DNA from: Alphaproteobacteria bacterium
GTDB taxonomy: Bacteria > Pseudomonadota > Alphaproteobacteria > Rickettsiales > UBA3002
Direction of reading: 5' to 3'
Assembly (NCBI GenBank): GCA_022841525.1
Contig: JALHRI010000002.1
Coordinates: 1-64,000 of the forward strand
DNA: 64,000 nucleotides
Shown here one piece after another: positions 51,947 to 60,912 of this stretch (position 1 is its first letter; the number at the start of each line of letters is the position of its first letter). The position numbers and the translations under genes are program-made. Below the pieces are notes generated by a model. The model worked only from the letters and a program-made list of their open reading frames with translations. It was not told the origin of the DNA and did no database searches.

Positions 51947-52732
51947 ATGATTATGCGCTATTCTGCCATTGCCACCATGCTGATGCTCGCCACCCTGATG
52001 TTGTCGATGAGTGCGTGCTCAAAATCGACACCGGCTCAGGTGGTCGATAATCGCAGCAAAACCTATACGCGCGGCACCATGCCCATTTATTCCGATACGC
52101 TGCGCGCGACGCAGTCGCAGGACGTTGCGTATAAATACAAGTCTGACGTGCAGACATACGGCGCAGAGGCCGAAGTGATGGATGTAACAACGTCTGAAAC
52201 GCTGCCGCCACCGAAAGCCCAACCCCAAGCGCCGCTGGCGGCAAAACCTGCAAGTGCTGCTGCCCAAAATCCGGCAACGACGCCGTTTGCCAAGCCGGCA
52301 GCATCTAAAGCAACGCCCGCGATCAAACCGCTACCGGTGGTGGGTGGGCGGCAGTTTATCTGGCCGCTGAGAGGTAATGTGATCAGCCGTTTTGGTCTGC
52401 AGCCAGATGGGTCGATGCAAGAAGGCATCGTGATTGACGCCCGCCGGGGCGCGCCGATTTTGGCCGCCGCCGCCGGTGAAGTGGTCTATGTAGGCGCCGC
52501 GCTCGCCGATTATGGGCAGATGATCATTCTTCGCCATACTGGCGGCTATATGACGTCTTATGCTCACGCTGAGGAGATCACGGCTAAAAAAGGTAGTAAG
52601 GTGCAGCAGGGCGATCTGATCGCCTATGCCGGTAAAAGTGGCAATGCACCCACCCCGCGCCTGCATTTTACCATTCGTGCGGGTAAAGATACGGTGGATC
52701 CGATGCCGTTTCTTGCGACGTCTGGGCGCTAG
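51947..52732 (+). CDS. M23-family peptidase lipoprotein (NlpD-like)
   Basis: Lipobox LSMSACS; VISRFGLQPDGSMQEGIVIDARRGAPILAAAAGEVVYVGAALADYGQMIILRH...LHFTIR. Confidence 0.87.
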   Translation: MIMRYSAIATMLMLATLMLSMSACSKSTPAQVVDNRSKTYTRGTMPIYSDTLRATQSQDVAYKYKSDVQTYGAEAEVMDVTTSETLPPPKAQPQAPLAAKPASAAAQNPATTPFAKPAASKATPAIKPLPVVGGRQFIWPLRGNVISRFGLQPDGSMQEGIVIDARRGAPILAAAAGEVVYVGAALADYGQMIILRHTGGYMTSYAHAEEITAKKGSKVQQGDLIAYAGKSGNAPTPRLHFTIRAGKDTVDPMPFLATSGR

Positions 52733-52786
52733 TTACGTTACCGTAAGTTTAGGTGCATCTGGTCGGTGGCGGCGTAGAACACATCC

Positions 52787-54283
52787 ATGAAACACAACCA
52801 CTCCATCGTCTGGTTGCGCCGTGATCTCAGGCTTCATGATCACGCGGCGCTTTCTGCTGCGCTCAGCGCGCCAGAAGCTCTGCAATGCGTCTTCGTGTTT
52901 GATAGCGATATTTTAGCGCAGTTTGCGAATCCGCACGACCGTAGAGTGAATTTTCTGGCACGCATCCTCGCCCACCTACATGCGCAGCTTCAGGCGAGGG
53001 GAGGCGGCATGCTGGTGCTTCACGGCCGCGCGACGGAGGCGATTCCGAAGTTAGTGGCGGCCACGCATGCGGTGCGTCTGGTATTGGCTGAAGATTACGA
53101 GCCAGGCCCCATCGCCCGTGATGCAGCGGTAGAAAAGGCGCTGCGCGGTGGTTGCAGCGTGGTAACGGTGACCGATCACGTGATGATTTCCCCCCGCGAG
53201 GTGGTAAAAGATGACGGCTCTGCGTTCAAAGTATTCACGCCCTATTATAAAAAATGGCTGAGCAAACTTACGCCGCTTTCATCTGCCGAATTTGAGGTGG
53301 AGGATGCTGGACGTTACGCATCTTACGAGGCGATGTGCACTGCCGCGCGCGCGGCTGGCCTGAATGTGCTAGATGCTGCAAACCCAGCCGCCATGCTGGA
53401 AGCCATGGGCTACGTGCACCGCGAGGATGATCTCTGGCGCGTGGACGATGTGCATCAGCGCCTAGCGCATTTTGTGGAAGAAAAAATTCGCCCTTACCCT
53501 TCAGCGCGCAATTTTATGGATGGGGATACCACCAGCAAACTCTCGCCTTATTTGCGCTTTGGCTTGGTGAGCGTGCGCGAGTGCGTGCGCGCTGCCGAGG
53601 CCAAAGGCGGCGGTGAAAAATGGATCAACGAGCTGTGCTGGCGCGAGTTTTACATGGCCATCATGCTGCATTTTCCGGAAGTAGCCGAGCACGAGTTTGT
53701 TGAAAAATATCGTGGTAAACTCACCTGGAGCAGCAACGATGCGCATTTGCAGGCCTTTCGTGAAGGCCGCACCGGATACCCGATTGTCGATGCCGCTGTG
53801 CGCGAGCTGCTTCAAACCGGCTGGATGCACAACCGCGCGCGCATGATTGTGGCGAGTTTTTTTAGCAAAGATTTGTTCCTCGATTGGCGTAAGGGTGAAC
53901 AGTTTTTCGCCGAACATTTGATGGATTATGAATTCTCCAGCAATAATGGCGGCTGGCAATGGGCGACCAGCACGGGTACGGATGCTGCGCCCTATTTCCG
54001 TATTTTTAACCCGCAGTTACAAAGCGAAAAATTTGATGCCGAGGCGGTGTATATTAAGCGCTATGTGCCCGAGCTGCGGAATTTAAGCGCGAAGGAAATT
54101 CACGCGCTTCATTCTCGGAGTCATCCTGAGCAACGCGAAGGATCTCTTTTTGATGAACGAGATTCTTCGGCTGCGCCTCAGAATGACAGCTCCTACCCAC
54201 ACCCTATCGTCGATCATAAAACCGCCAAAGACTTCGCGGTGCAGGTGTTTCGCGATTTAGGCCATGTGATGGGTGGTGCTTAG
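52787..54283 (+). CDS. phr: deoxyribodipyrimidine photolyase
   Basis: SIVWLRRDLRLHDHAALSAAL, WINELCWREFYMAIM, GWMHNRARMIVASFFSKDLFLDWRKGEQFFAEHLMDYEFSSNNGGWQW. Confidence 0.96.
   Translation: MKHNHSIVWLRRDLRLHDHAALSAALSAPEALQCVFVFDSDILAQFANPHDRRVNFLARILAHLHAQLQARGGGMLVLHGRATEAIPKLVAATHAVRLVLAEDYEPGPIARDAAVEKALRGGCSVVTVTDHVMISPREVVKDDGSAFKVFTPYYKKWLSKLTPLSSAEFEVEDAGRYASYEAMCTAARAAGLNVLDAANPAAMLEAMGYVHREDDLWRVDDVHQRLAHFVEEKIRPYPSARNFMDGDTTSKLSPYLRFGLVSVRECVRAAEAKGGGEKWINELCWREFYMAIMLHFPEVAEHEFVEKYRGKLTWSSNDAHLQAFREGRTGYPIVDAAVRELLQTGWMHNRARMIVASFFSKDLFLDWRKGEQFFAEHLMDYEFSSNNGGWQWATSTGTDAAPYFRIFNPQLQSEKFDAEAVYIKRYVPELRNLSAKEIHALHSRSHPEQREGSLFDERDSSAAPQNDSSYPHPIVDHKTAKDFAVQVFRDLGHVMGGA
54110..54189. 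repeat. in-frame palindromic element in the phr 3' region
   Basis: gtcatcctgagcaacgcgaaggatctc / gagattcttcggctgcgcctcagaatgac inverted; encodes HSRSHPEQREGSLFDERDSSAAPQND. Confidence 0.85.
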
Positions 54284-55110
54284 GCCTTCTGGCGCTTCTT
54301 ATAAAACGCGTTGGTGGCTTCGACAAATCCGGCGACTTCGCCGCAGTCGTAGCGGGTGCCTTCGAATGAAACGCCGTAAAACGGCGTGGTGGCGATGGCC
54401 TGATTCATCGCATCGGTCAGCTGAATTTCACCACCGGCACCTTTGGTGTGTTTCTCCAGCAAGGTAAAAATACCCGGCTGTAACACATAACGGCCAATGA
54501 TGGCCGTGGTGGAGGGAGCGGCTTCGGGCGCTGGTTTTTCGATAAGGCTTGAGGCGCGGTGCAGCACGCCATCCGTATGCGTTACCTGCAAAATGCCATA
54601 ACGATTGGTTTTTTCACGCGGCACGTCCATCACGGCGGCGAAGTTGCTGCCGGGATTTTTTGTGTGAGCGCTCATTAACTGGCCAATACAGGGGGTCGAA
54701 GCATCGACCAGATCATCGGCTAAAATGACGGCAAATGGCTCATTACCGACTAAATCGCGTGCGCACCATACGGCGTGGCCAAGGCCCAGTGGCGCGCCCT
54801 GGCGCGTGTATACAATGCTGCCGGCAGGGGGTAAAAAGCCGCGTGTACGTTCTAGCATCTCGATTTTTTGAGCGTCGCTCAAGGTGTTATCCAGCTCGAA
54901 GGCAACATCGAAATGGTTCTCGATCGCGTCTTTATTGCGACCTGTCACAAAAATAAACTGCTCGATACCTGCCGCGCGTGCTTCTTCAAACGCGTAATGA
55001 ATCAATGGCTTATCAACGATCGGCAGCATTTCTTTCGGCATCGATTTGGTGGCCGGTAAAAACCGGGTACCCAGGCCGCCGACGGGAAAAACTGCTTTAC
55101 GAATACGCAT
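54280..55110 (-). CDS. galU: UTP-glucose-1-phosphate uridylyltransferase
   Basis: KAVFPVGGLGTRFLPATKSMPKEMLPIVDKPLIHYAFEEA. Confidence 0.96.
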   Translation of the reverse strand: MRIRKAVFPVGGLGTRFLPATKSMPKEMLPIVDKPLIHYAFEEARAAGIEQFIFVTGRNKDAIENHFDVAFELDNTLSDAQKIEMLERTRGFLPPAGSIVYTRQGAPLGLGHAVWCARDLVGNEPFAVILADDLVDASTPCIGQLMSAHTKNPGSNFAAVMDVPREKTNRYGILQVTHTDGVLHRASSLIEKPAPEAAPSTTAIIGRYVLQPGIFTLLEKHTKGAGGEIQLTDAMNQAIATTPFYGVSFEGTRYDCGEVAGFVEATNAFYKKRQKA

Positions 55111-55168
55111 CTGGCCTGCTTAACGCGGCGTGCGGGCAGTGCCAAGTGTTTTTCTGCGCAAGCCATGC

Positions 55169-55196
55169 TTGACAGGGGGGGAAAATTCCGTATGTT
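55169..55196 (+). promoter_or_regulatory. sigma70-like promoter of rpmG
   Basis: TTGACA (55169-55174), 16-bp spacer starting with G7, TATGTT (55191-55196). Confidence 0.65.
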
Positions 55197-55222
55197 GCGC
55201 CCTCTTAATTTACGAGGACGTC

Positions 55223-55390
55223 ATGGCTAAAAAAGCAACGATTTTAGTGAAACTGGAATCCACCGCTGATACCGGTTTTTTCTATGTAAAAAAGCGTAAC
55301 CCGCGCAAGCAAACGGAAAAACTGAAGTTTCGCAAGTACGATCCGGTGGCGCGTAAGCACGTGGAATTCACCGAAACGAAGCTGAAATAG
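55223..55390 (+). CDS. rpmG: 50S ribosomal protein L33
   Basis: [55 protein letters not shown]. Confidence 0.97.
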   Translation: MAKKATILVKLESTADTGFFYVKKRNPRKQTEKLKFRKYDPVARKHVEFTETKLK

Positions 55391-55394
55391 CCCC

Positions 55395-55823
55395 ATGCGC
55401 ATCTTGCTAGCTGCGCTTTTATTTCCGGCCTCGGCGCTTGCCCAAACTACTGCCCCCGCTGAAGGTGAGCAGATGGCGAGCCTTCTGCCGTTCGTTTTCA
55501 TCTTCGCGATTTTTTATTTTCTGCTGATTCGCCCGCAGCAAAAGCGCCTCAAGGCGCATGCGCAAATGATCGCCGAGGTGCAAAAAGGCGATCAGGTAGT
55601 CACGGCGGGAGGGATTGTCGGCAAAGTTGCTGCACTCGAAGGCGAGGAGCACGTGATGGTGCAGATTGCTTCCGGCGTGGAAATTAAAGTCGTCAAAGCC
55701 ACCTTGTCGCAGGTAATCGGCAAGCCGGAGGCTGTAAAACCCGCGCACATGGAAAAGCAGTCATCGGCGCAGAAGAACGATAATAAACTGCCGGCGAAAG
55801 AAAAAATCGCTAACGATAACTAA
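55395..55823 (+). CDS. yajC: preprotein translocase subunit YajC
   Basis: FVFIFAIFYFLLIRPQQKRLKAHAQMIAEVQKGDQVVTAGGIVGKV. Confidence 0.95.
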   Translation: MRILLAALLFPASALAQTTAPAEGEQMASLLPFVFIFAIFYFLLIRPQQKRLKAHAQMIAEVQKGDQVVTAGGIVGKVAALEGEEHVMVQIASGVEIKVVKATLSQVIGKPEAVKPAHMEKQSSAQKNDNKLPAKEKIANDN

Positions 55824-55849
55824 TACACCAGCCGCCTGATCTGGGCGCT

Positions 55850-57433
55850 TTGCAAGGGGTGTTTATGCTAGAATTTCCGCGTTGGAAGATGCTGTTTGTG
55901 ATGCTGGTGTGCCTGGCGTCGCTGGTGCTGGCACTTCCCAATGCCTTAAGTGAAAAAGCGCGTCAGCAGCTGCCCTCATTTTTGCCCAACGCGACAATGC
56001 CTTTGGGGCTTGATCTGCGTGGTGGCGCGCATTTGCTGCTGGAACTTGACGATCAAGCCTACCTCGACGGCCACTTGAAAGAGATGCTGGCGCGCCTGCG
56101 TCAGAGCTTGCGCAAAGAGCAGATTGGCTACAGCGCGATTGGCCTGAATGCGGGCGTGCTGACGGTGAATCTGAGGCCGGAAACCATCGCGGACAAGGAC
56201 GTGCTTGCCCTTGCGCGCGCACTGGATGCGGATGCCAGTGCCGCGCTTTCAGGATCTGTACTGACGGTGACGTTTGATGAAGCAGGGCGCAAGACCATCT
56301 TGCAGCGCCTGCTTAGCCAGTCGCTGGAAATTGTTTCGCGGCGAGTGAATGAAACCGGCACGAAAGAACCGGTGATTGCACGCCAGGGCGAGAAGCGGAT
56401 TTTGGTGCAAGTGCCGGGTCTTGATAATCCGGAGCAGTTGAAAAAACTGCTCGGCAAAACGGCGAAAATGACCTTCCACATGGTGAATGAAGAACTCTCG
56501 CCCGATCAGGTGGTAAGCGGCATTGTGCCCGCAGACACCAAGCTGCTCAGCGTGGCGGAGCGCGGCGGTGATCTGGCCAAGCTGCCTGTGTATGCAGAAG
56601 TATCGCTGAGCGGTGAAATGCTCACCGGCGCGAACGCATCCTATCAGGATGGCTTGCCGGTGGTCGAGTTTTCCTTCAACCGCCAGGGCGCGCAGATTTT
56701 TGGTGAAATTACCGCATCCAATGTTGGCCGCCGTTTTGCGGTGGTGCTGGATGATACGATTATTACTGCGCCAGTGATTCGCAGCGCCATTTTGGGCGGC
56801 AGGGGGATTATTGAGGGGAATTTCACGGTCGAAGGCGCCAACGAACTGGCGATGTTACTGCGCGCCGGCGCACTTCCTGCGCCGCTAACCATTATTGAAG
56901 AGCGCTCGGTAGGCCCCAGTCTGGGGCAAGATTCGATTGATGCGGGCTTTCGCGCCTCGATCATCGGTACGGCGCTGATTGTCGGCTTCATGATCCTTTC
57001 TTACGGTTTGTTTGGCGTATTTGCCTGCATCGCGCTGGTGATGAATATGGTGATGCTGATTGCCGCGCTCTCGCTGATTCAAGCCACGCTGACGCTGCCC
57101 GGCATTGCCGGTATGGTGCTGACCATGGGCATGGCGGTGGATGCGAATGTACTGATCTTCGAGCGCGTCCGCGATGAAATAACGGCGGGAAAATCGCCCG
57201 TAGCGGCGATTGATTCTGGCTTTAAGATCGCGTTTGGAACGATTTTTGACTCCAACCTCACCACCTTAATTGCTGCACTGTTACTGTTTGTGTTTGGTTC
57301 CGGCGCGGTGAAAGGCTTTGCGGTGACCTTAAGCATTGGTATTGGCTGCTCGATGTTCACCGCTATTTTGCTGACGCGCTTACTGGCCATTTGGTGGGTG
57401 AAATCGGCGCGCCCTAAAACCATCCCGATTTAG
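55850..57433 (+). CDS. secD: protein translocase subunit SecD
   Basis: MPLGLDLRGGAHLLLELD, VDANVLIFERVRDEI. Confidence 0.97.
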   Translation: MQGVFMLEFPRWKMLFVMLVCLASLVLALPNALSEKARQQLPSFLPNATMPLGLDLRGGAHLLLELDDQAYLDGHLKEMLARLRQSLRKEQIGYSAIGLNAGVLTVNLRPETIADKDVLALARALDADASAALSGSVLTVTFDEAGRKTILQRLLSQSLEIVSRRVNETGTKEPVIARQGEKRILVQVPGLDNPEQLKKLLGKTAKMTFHMVNEELSPDQVVSGIVPADTKLLSVAERGGDLAKLPVYAEVSLSGEMLTGANASYQDGLPVVEFSFNRQGAQIFGEITASNVGRRFAVVLDDTIITAPVIRSAILGGRGIIEGNFTVEGANELAMLLRAGALPAPLTIIEERSVGPSLGQDSIDAGFRASIIGTALIVGFMILSYGLFGVFACIALVMNMVMLIAALSLIQATLTLPGIAGMVLTMGMAVDANVLIFERVRDEITAGKSPVAAIDSGFKIAFGTIFDSNLTTLIAALLLFVFGSGAVKGFAVTLSIGIGCSMFTAILLTRLLAIWWVKSARPKTIPI

Positions 57434-57440
57434 CACGCAG

Positions 57441-57818
57441 ATGCAGCAGCCGATACAATTGATGATTCCAGCCGGTGCCAAAACCATCGATGCGTATAGT
57501 AGCGAAGGCTTCACCATTAGTGGTGACATGGTGCGCGCAGATATTCTCATCATGCGGGATCACATCGTGTCACTGAATCAGGATGCAGCACAAAGCGATG
57601 AGGAAATGCTCACGCGTGCGGCGGCGTTGCAGCCACCGCCGAAATTACTGGTGTTTGGTACGGGTAAAACCCACCGCTTCATCCCGCCTTCGCTGCGCCA
57701 GATCTGTAAAGCGCATGGGATTGGGCTGGAGACGATGGATACCGCCAGTGCGGTGCGCACCTACAACATTCTGCTTGCCGAAGCGCGTGAAGTGGCAGGG
57801 CTGTTTTTAAGGCCATAA
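57441..57818 (+). CDS. Mth938-like (NDUFAF3-type) domain protein
   Basis: LLVFGTGKTHRFIPPSLRQICKAHGIGLETMDTASAVRTYNILLAEAREVAGLFL. Confidence 0.88.
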   Translation: MQQPIQLMIPAGAKTIDAYSSEGFTISGDMVRADILIMRDHIVSLNQDAAQSDEEMLTRAAALQPPPKLLVFGTGKTHRFIPPSLRQICKAHGIGLETMDTASAVRTYNILLAEAREVAGLFLRP

Positions 57819-57870
57819 AAACTCTATCTTCTACTTGCGGCAAATGGGTGCAGGCGGTACAACCGCCGCC

Positions 57871-59205
57871 ATGACAGCATCTTCGATCTTAGTACGTTTT
57901 GCACCATCGCCGACCGGCTTACTGCATGTGGGCAATTTGCGTACGGCGCTGATGAATTATCTCTTCGCCAAACATGCAGGCGGCAAATTTATGCTGCGCA
58001 TGGATGATACGGATCAGGCGCGTTCCACCAAAGCATCGGAAGAGGGTATTAAAGCCGAACTCGCCTGGATGGGCATGACGATTGATCGTCATGAAAAACA
58101 ATCCGCGCGGGTTGATCGCTACGAAATCGCGAAAGAAACACTCATCGCTGCAGGGCGCCTCTATCCGGCCTACGAGACGGCGGAAGAACTGGAAGTGAAG
58201 CGCAAAATGCTGATTGGTCGCGGCCTGCCCCCCATTTACGACCGCGCCGCACTTTCTTTGAGCGAAGCGCAAAAGAAAGCCTACGAGGCCGAAGGTCGCA
58301 AGCCGCACTGGCGCTTCAAGCTGGCGGATGAAAAAATTGTGTGGGACGACATGATTCGTGGCCGCACCGAGTTTGATGGTAGCAAGCTTTCCGATCCGGT
58401 GCTGATTCGTGAAGATGGCACCGTGCTCTTCACCCTTGCCACGTCGGTGGATGATGGTGAGCACGGCATTAGCCACATCCTGCGTGGGGAAGATCACGTC
58501 TCGAATACGGCGATTCAGGTGCAGATTATGCAGGCGCTGGGGCACCGCGTGCCGGTGTTTGGCCATATGGCGCTTCTGAAAATGAGAGAGGGCAAAATCA
58601 GCAAGCGCGCCGGCGGCGGCGATGTTCAGGGACTGCGCGAAGCAGGCGTGTTTCCGTTGGTGCTGGCATCGTATCTGGCGCGGCTGGGGACCTCGGATGC
58701 GATTGAGCTTGCCTCTTCGATGGATGAGCTGGCGGCAAGTTTCGCGACAGAAAAACTTGGCCGTTCGATGGCCAATTTCGAGCCGGATGATGTGATGCGG
58801 CTGAATCAGAAATATCTGCATCATCTGCCTTATGATCAGGCTAAAGCCGATTTGCCAGAGAGCATTACGGAGGATTTCTGGGCCAGCGTGCGCGGGAATA
58901 TTCATAGCATGGCGGAAGTACAGGATTGGTGGCAGCTGGTGCATCAGCCCATCACACCGGTGATTGAAGATGCCGAGTTTGCGCGCGCTGCCGCCGCATT
59001 GCTGCCTAGTGGCGCGTGGGGCGCGCATCAGTGGCAACCCTTTGTGGAAGCCTTGAAAGAAAAAACTGGCCGCAAGGGTAAAGAATTATTTATGCCGCTA
59101 AGGCTTGCGCTTTCTGGCCGCGCTGATGGGCCGGAGCTTCCCGTATTATTCGGACTACTGGGTCGCGAGCGGGTGGAAAAGCGCCTGCTTGGCCTGCCAG
59201 CGTAA
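57871..59205 (+). CDS. gltX: glutamyl-tRNA synthetase
   Basis: VRFAPSPTGLLHVGNLRTALMNYLFA, KISKRAGGGDVQGLREAG. Confidence 0.96.
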   Translation: MTASSILVRFAPSPTGLLHVGNLRTALMNYLFAKHAGGKFMLRMDDTDQARSTKASEEGIKAELAWMGMTIDRHEKQSARVDRYEIAKETLIAAGRLYPAYETAEELEVKRKMLIGRGLPPIYDRAALSLSEAQKKAYEAEGRKPHWRFKLADEKIVWDDMIRGRTEFDGSKLSDPVLIREDGTVLFTLATSVDDGEHGISHILRGEDHVSNTAIQVQIMQALGHRVPVFGHMALLKMREGKISKRAGGGDVQGLREAGVFPLVLASYLARLGTSDAIELASSMDELAASFATEKLGRSMANFEPDDVMRLNQKYLHHLPYDQAKADLPESITEDFWASVRGNIHSMAEVQDWWQLVHQPITPVIEDAEFARAAAALLPSGAWGAHQWQPFVEALKEKTGRKGKELFMPLRLALSGRADGPELPVLFGLLGRERVEKRLLGLPA

Positions 59206-59213
59206 GGCGTCAC

Positions 59214-60014
59214 GTGCATCATCCGCTAACTGTTTTGGTGCGCCCGCAAATGGGTGAGAATGTTGGTGCGTCCGCGCGGGCGATGGCCAATTTCGGACTT
59301 AGCGATATGGCCATCGTCAACCCGCGTGATGGCTGGCCGAACGTCAAAGCCGCCGATACGGCAGGTAAGGCCTTGCCGATTTTAGATCGCGCGGTGATTA
59401 CGCAAACTGTCAGTGAGGCAGTGGCAGAGTGTCAGTTCGTGCTGGCGACTACCGCGCGCGAGCGGGCGATGCAGCTGCCAGTGCTGGATGCCCGCGCGGC
59501 GGTGCGGGAAATGGCGGCGCGCATCCGCTCTGGTCAGCGCTGCGCTGTGCTCTATGGTGCGGAACGTACCGGGCTTGAGAATGAAGAAATCATGCTCGCG
59601 AATGCCGTGGTGACGATTCCGGTATCGCCGGATTATCCGTCGCTGAATCTGTCTCACGCAGTGAGTGTGCTGTGCTATGAGTGGATGATGGCGCAACCTC
59701 TCCCTATGGGAGAGGTCGGCGAGCAACGCGAGACGGGTGAGGGAAAATCTTCGCTAGTTTCAAATATCCCTCACCTGAAATTCGCTGACGCAAATTTCGA
59801 CCTCTCCCACAGGGAGAGGTTTACAGCGACCCGCGCCGAGCTTGAGGGTCTGTTCACTCAGTTAGAAAGCGCCCTAGACGGGGTGAATTTCTGGAATGTG
59901 CCAGAGAAAAAAGCGCTGATGTGGCGTAACATCCGCGCGAGTTTACTGCGTGCCGATTTATCAGCGCAGGAAGTGGCGACCTGGCGTGGTATTGTGCGCG
60001 CACTCTCGAAATAG
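59214..60014 (+). CDS. trmJ: tRNA/rRNA methyltransferase (TrmJ-like, SPOUT)
   Basis: VLVRPQMGENVGASARAMANFGLSDMAIVNPRDGW, LYGAERTGLENEEIMLANAVVTIPVSPDYPSLNLSHAVSVLCYE. Confidence 0.94.
   Translation: MHHPLTVLVRPQMGENVGASARAMANFGLSDMAIVNPRDGWPNVKAADTAGKALPILDRAVITQTVSEAVAECQFVLATTARERAMQLPVLDARAAVREMAARIRSGQRCAVLYGAERTGLENEEIMLANAVVTIPVSPDYPSLNLSHAVSVLCYEWMMAQPLPMGEVGEQRETGEGKSSLVSNIPHLKFADANFDLSHRERFTATRAELEGLFTQLESALDGVNFWNVPEKKALMWRNIRASLLRADLSAQEVATWRGIVRALSK
59696..59821. repeat. in-frame palindromic element inside trmJ
   Basis: cctctccctatgggagagg (59697-59715) and cctctcccacagggagagg (59801-59819) plus inner cgggtgaggga/tccctcacctg; encodes QPLPMGEVGEQRETGEGKSSLVSNIPHLKFADANFDLSHRERF. 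Confidence 0.88.
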
Positions 60015-60023
60015 CTCCCCTAA

Positions 60024-60041
60024 CTGTCATCAAACCTTCAC
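60024..60041 (+). promoter_or_regulatory. Pho-box-like bipartite motif CTGTCAT-CAAA-CCTTCAC
   Basis: Two 7-bp half-sites with 4-bp A-rich spacer upstream of the CDS at 60086. Confidence 0.5.
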
Positions 60042-60085
60042 ACACGCACCGCTGAAAGCTGCTAAACTAGAAGGTGGAGCAGACC

Positions 60086-60766
60086 ATGAACCGTGGCACG
60101 GGAACATTTTCATCGAAAACGCCGGATCCGCTGAAATCAACAGCGGCGCCGGGCGCTGATCCTGCAACGCCGCAGGCGGCTGAGGGCGAAGCCTCGCCTG
60201 TGCAACAAGTATCTCAGGCTGCCACGCAGGCTACGACGCAAGTGGTCGAAGGTGTCAAAGGCAGCTTTAACCGCGCCTGGTATTTCCTGGATGGAACGAT
60301 TCGCGGCGCACTCAATGATTGCGCGAAATATGGCCGCTACGGGGTATATGCAGGGATTGCCGCCGGCGTACTGATGATGCTTGCGCCCGCTGCTGCCATT
60401 ACGTTTGCTGCGCAGCCTATCTCCGGCCTTGCCATTCCTATTTTTATGGCGCTTGCCGGCGGCGCCACCGGTGCGGCGGTGGGACTGATTCGCGGCACGT
60501 TAACCGGCGGTGCTGAGCGCCTGGCGAGTGAGGATCGTAAAATCAAATACGCGCAGGAGCTGGATGAGCGGCGCGTGGCACGCACCTATGCGAGTAATCG
60601 CCGGGTCAACCGACGTGGGTATCTGGCGGAGAGAGAAATGATCGATAACCAGAACTTCGATAAATTTGATCAGTATTTTGATCGGCGTAGTACGCTTGGC
60701 GGCGGCACGCAGTGGCGCGATTATGTCGATTCCGGACGCGGTGCGCAAGGTGACCTTTCGCGCTAA
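60086..60766 (+). CDS. hypothetical membrane protein (Gly/Ala-rich TM hairpin)
   Basis: aggtggagcagaccATG; GVYAGIAAGVLMMLAPAAAITFAAQPISGLAIPIFMALAGGATGAAVGLI. Confidence 0.75.
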   Translation: MNRGTGTFSSKTPDPLKSTAAPGADPATPQAAEGEASPVQQVSQAATQATTQVVEGVKGSFNRAWYFLDGTIRGALNDCAKYGRYGVYAGIAAGVLMMLAPAAAITFAAQPISGLAIPIFMALAGGATGAAVGLIRGTLTGGAERLASEDRKIKYAQELDERRVARTYASNRRVNRRGYLAEREMIDNQNFDKFDQYFDRRSTLGGGTQWRDYVDSGRGAQGDLSR

Positions 60767-60841
60767 AAGCCGATAAATGGTTATAATTAAGTGATTTAAG
60801 GGTTTTTCCAGCAGGGATGATACAACCCGCCTACCCCTAAA

Positions 60842-60859
60842 TTGTCATAAAACCTTCAC
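60842..60859 (+). promoter_or_regulatory. Pho-box-like bipartite motif TTGTCAT-AAAA-CCTTCAC
   Basis: Same architecture as 60024-60041; tagaat -10-like at 60882. Confidence 0.5.
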
Positions 60860-60912
60860 TTTTTATCCATCACTTCGGTGGTAGAATGCAAATGTAAATA
60901 GGAGTTATCACT

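Noticed and set aside
57919-59037. 372-aa antisense ORF in gltX
   Set aside because: Shadow ORF; gltX frame carries all aminoacyl-tRNA synthetase motifs.
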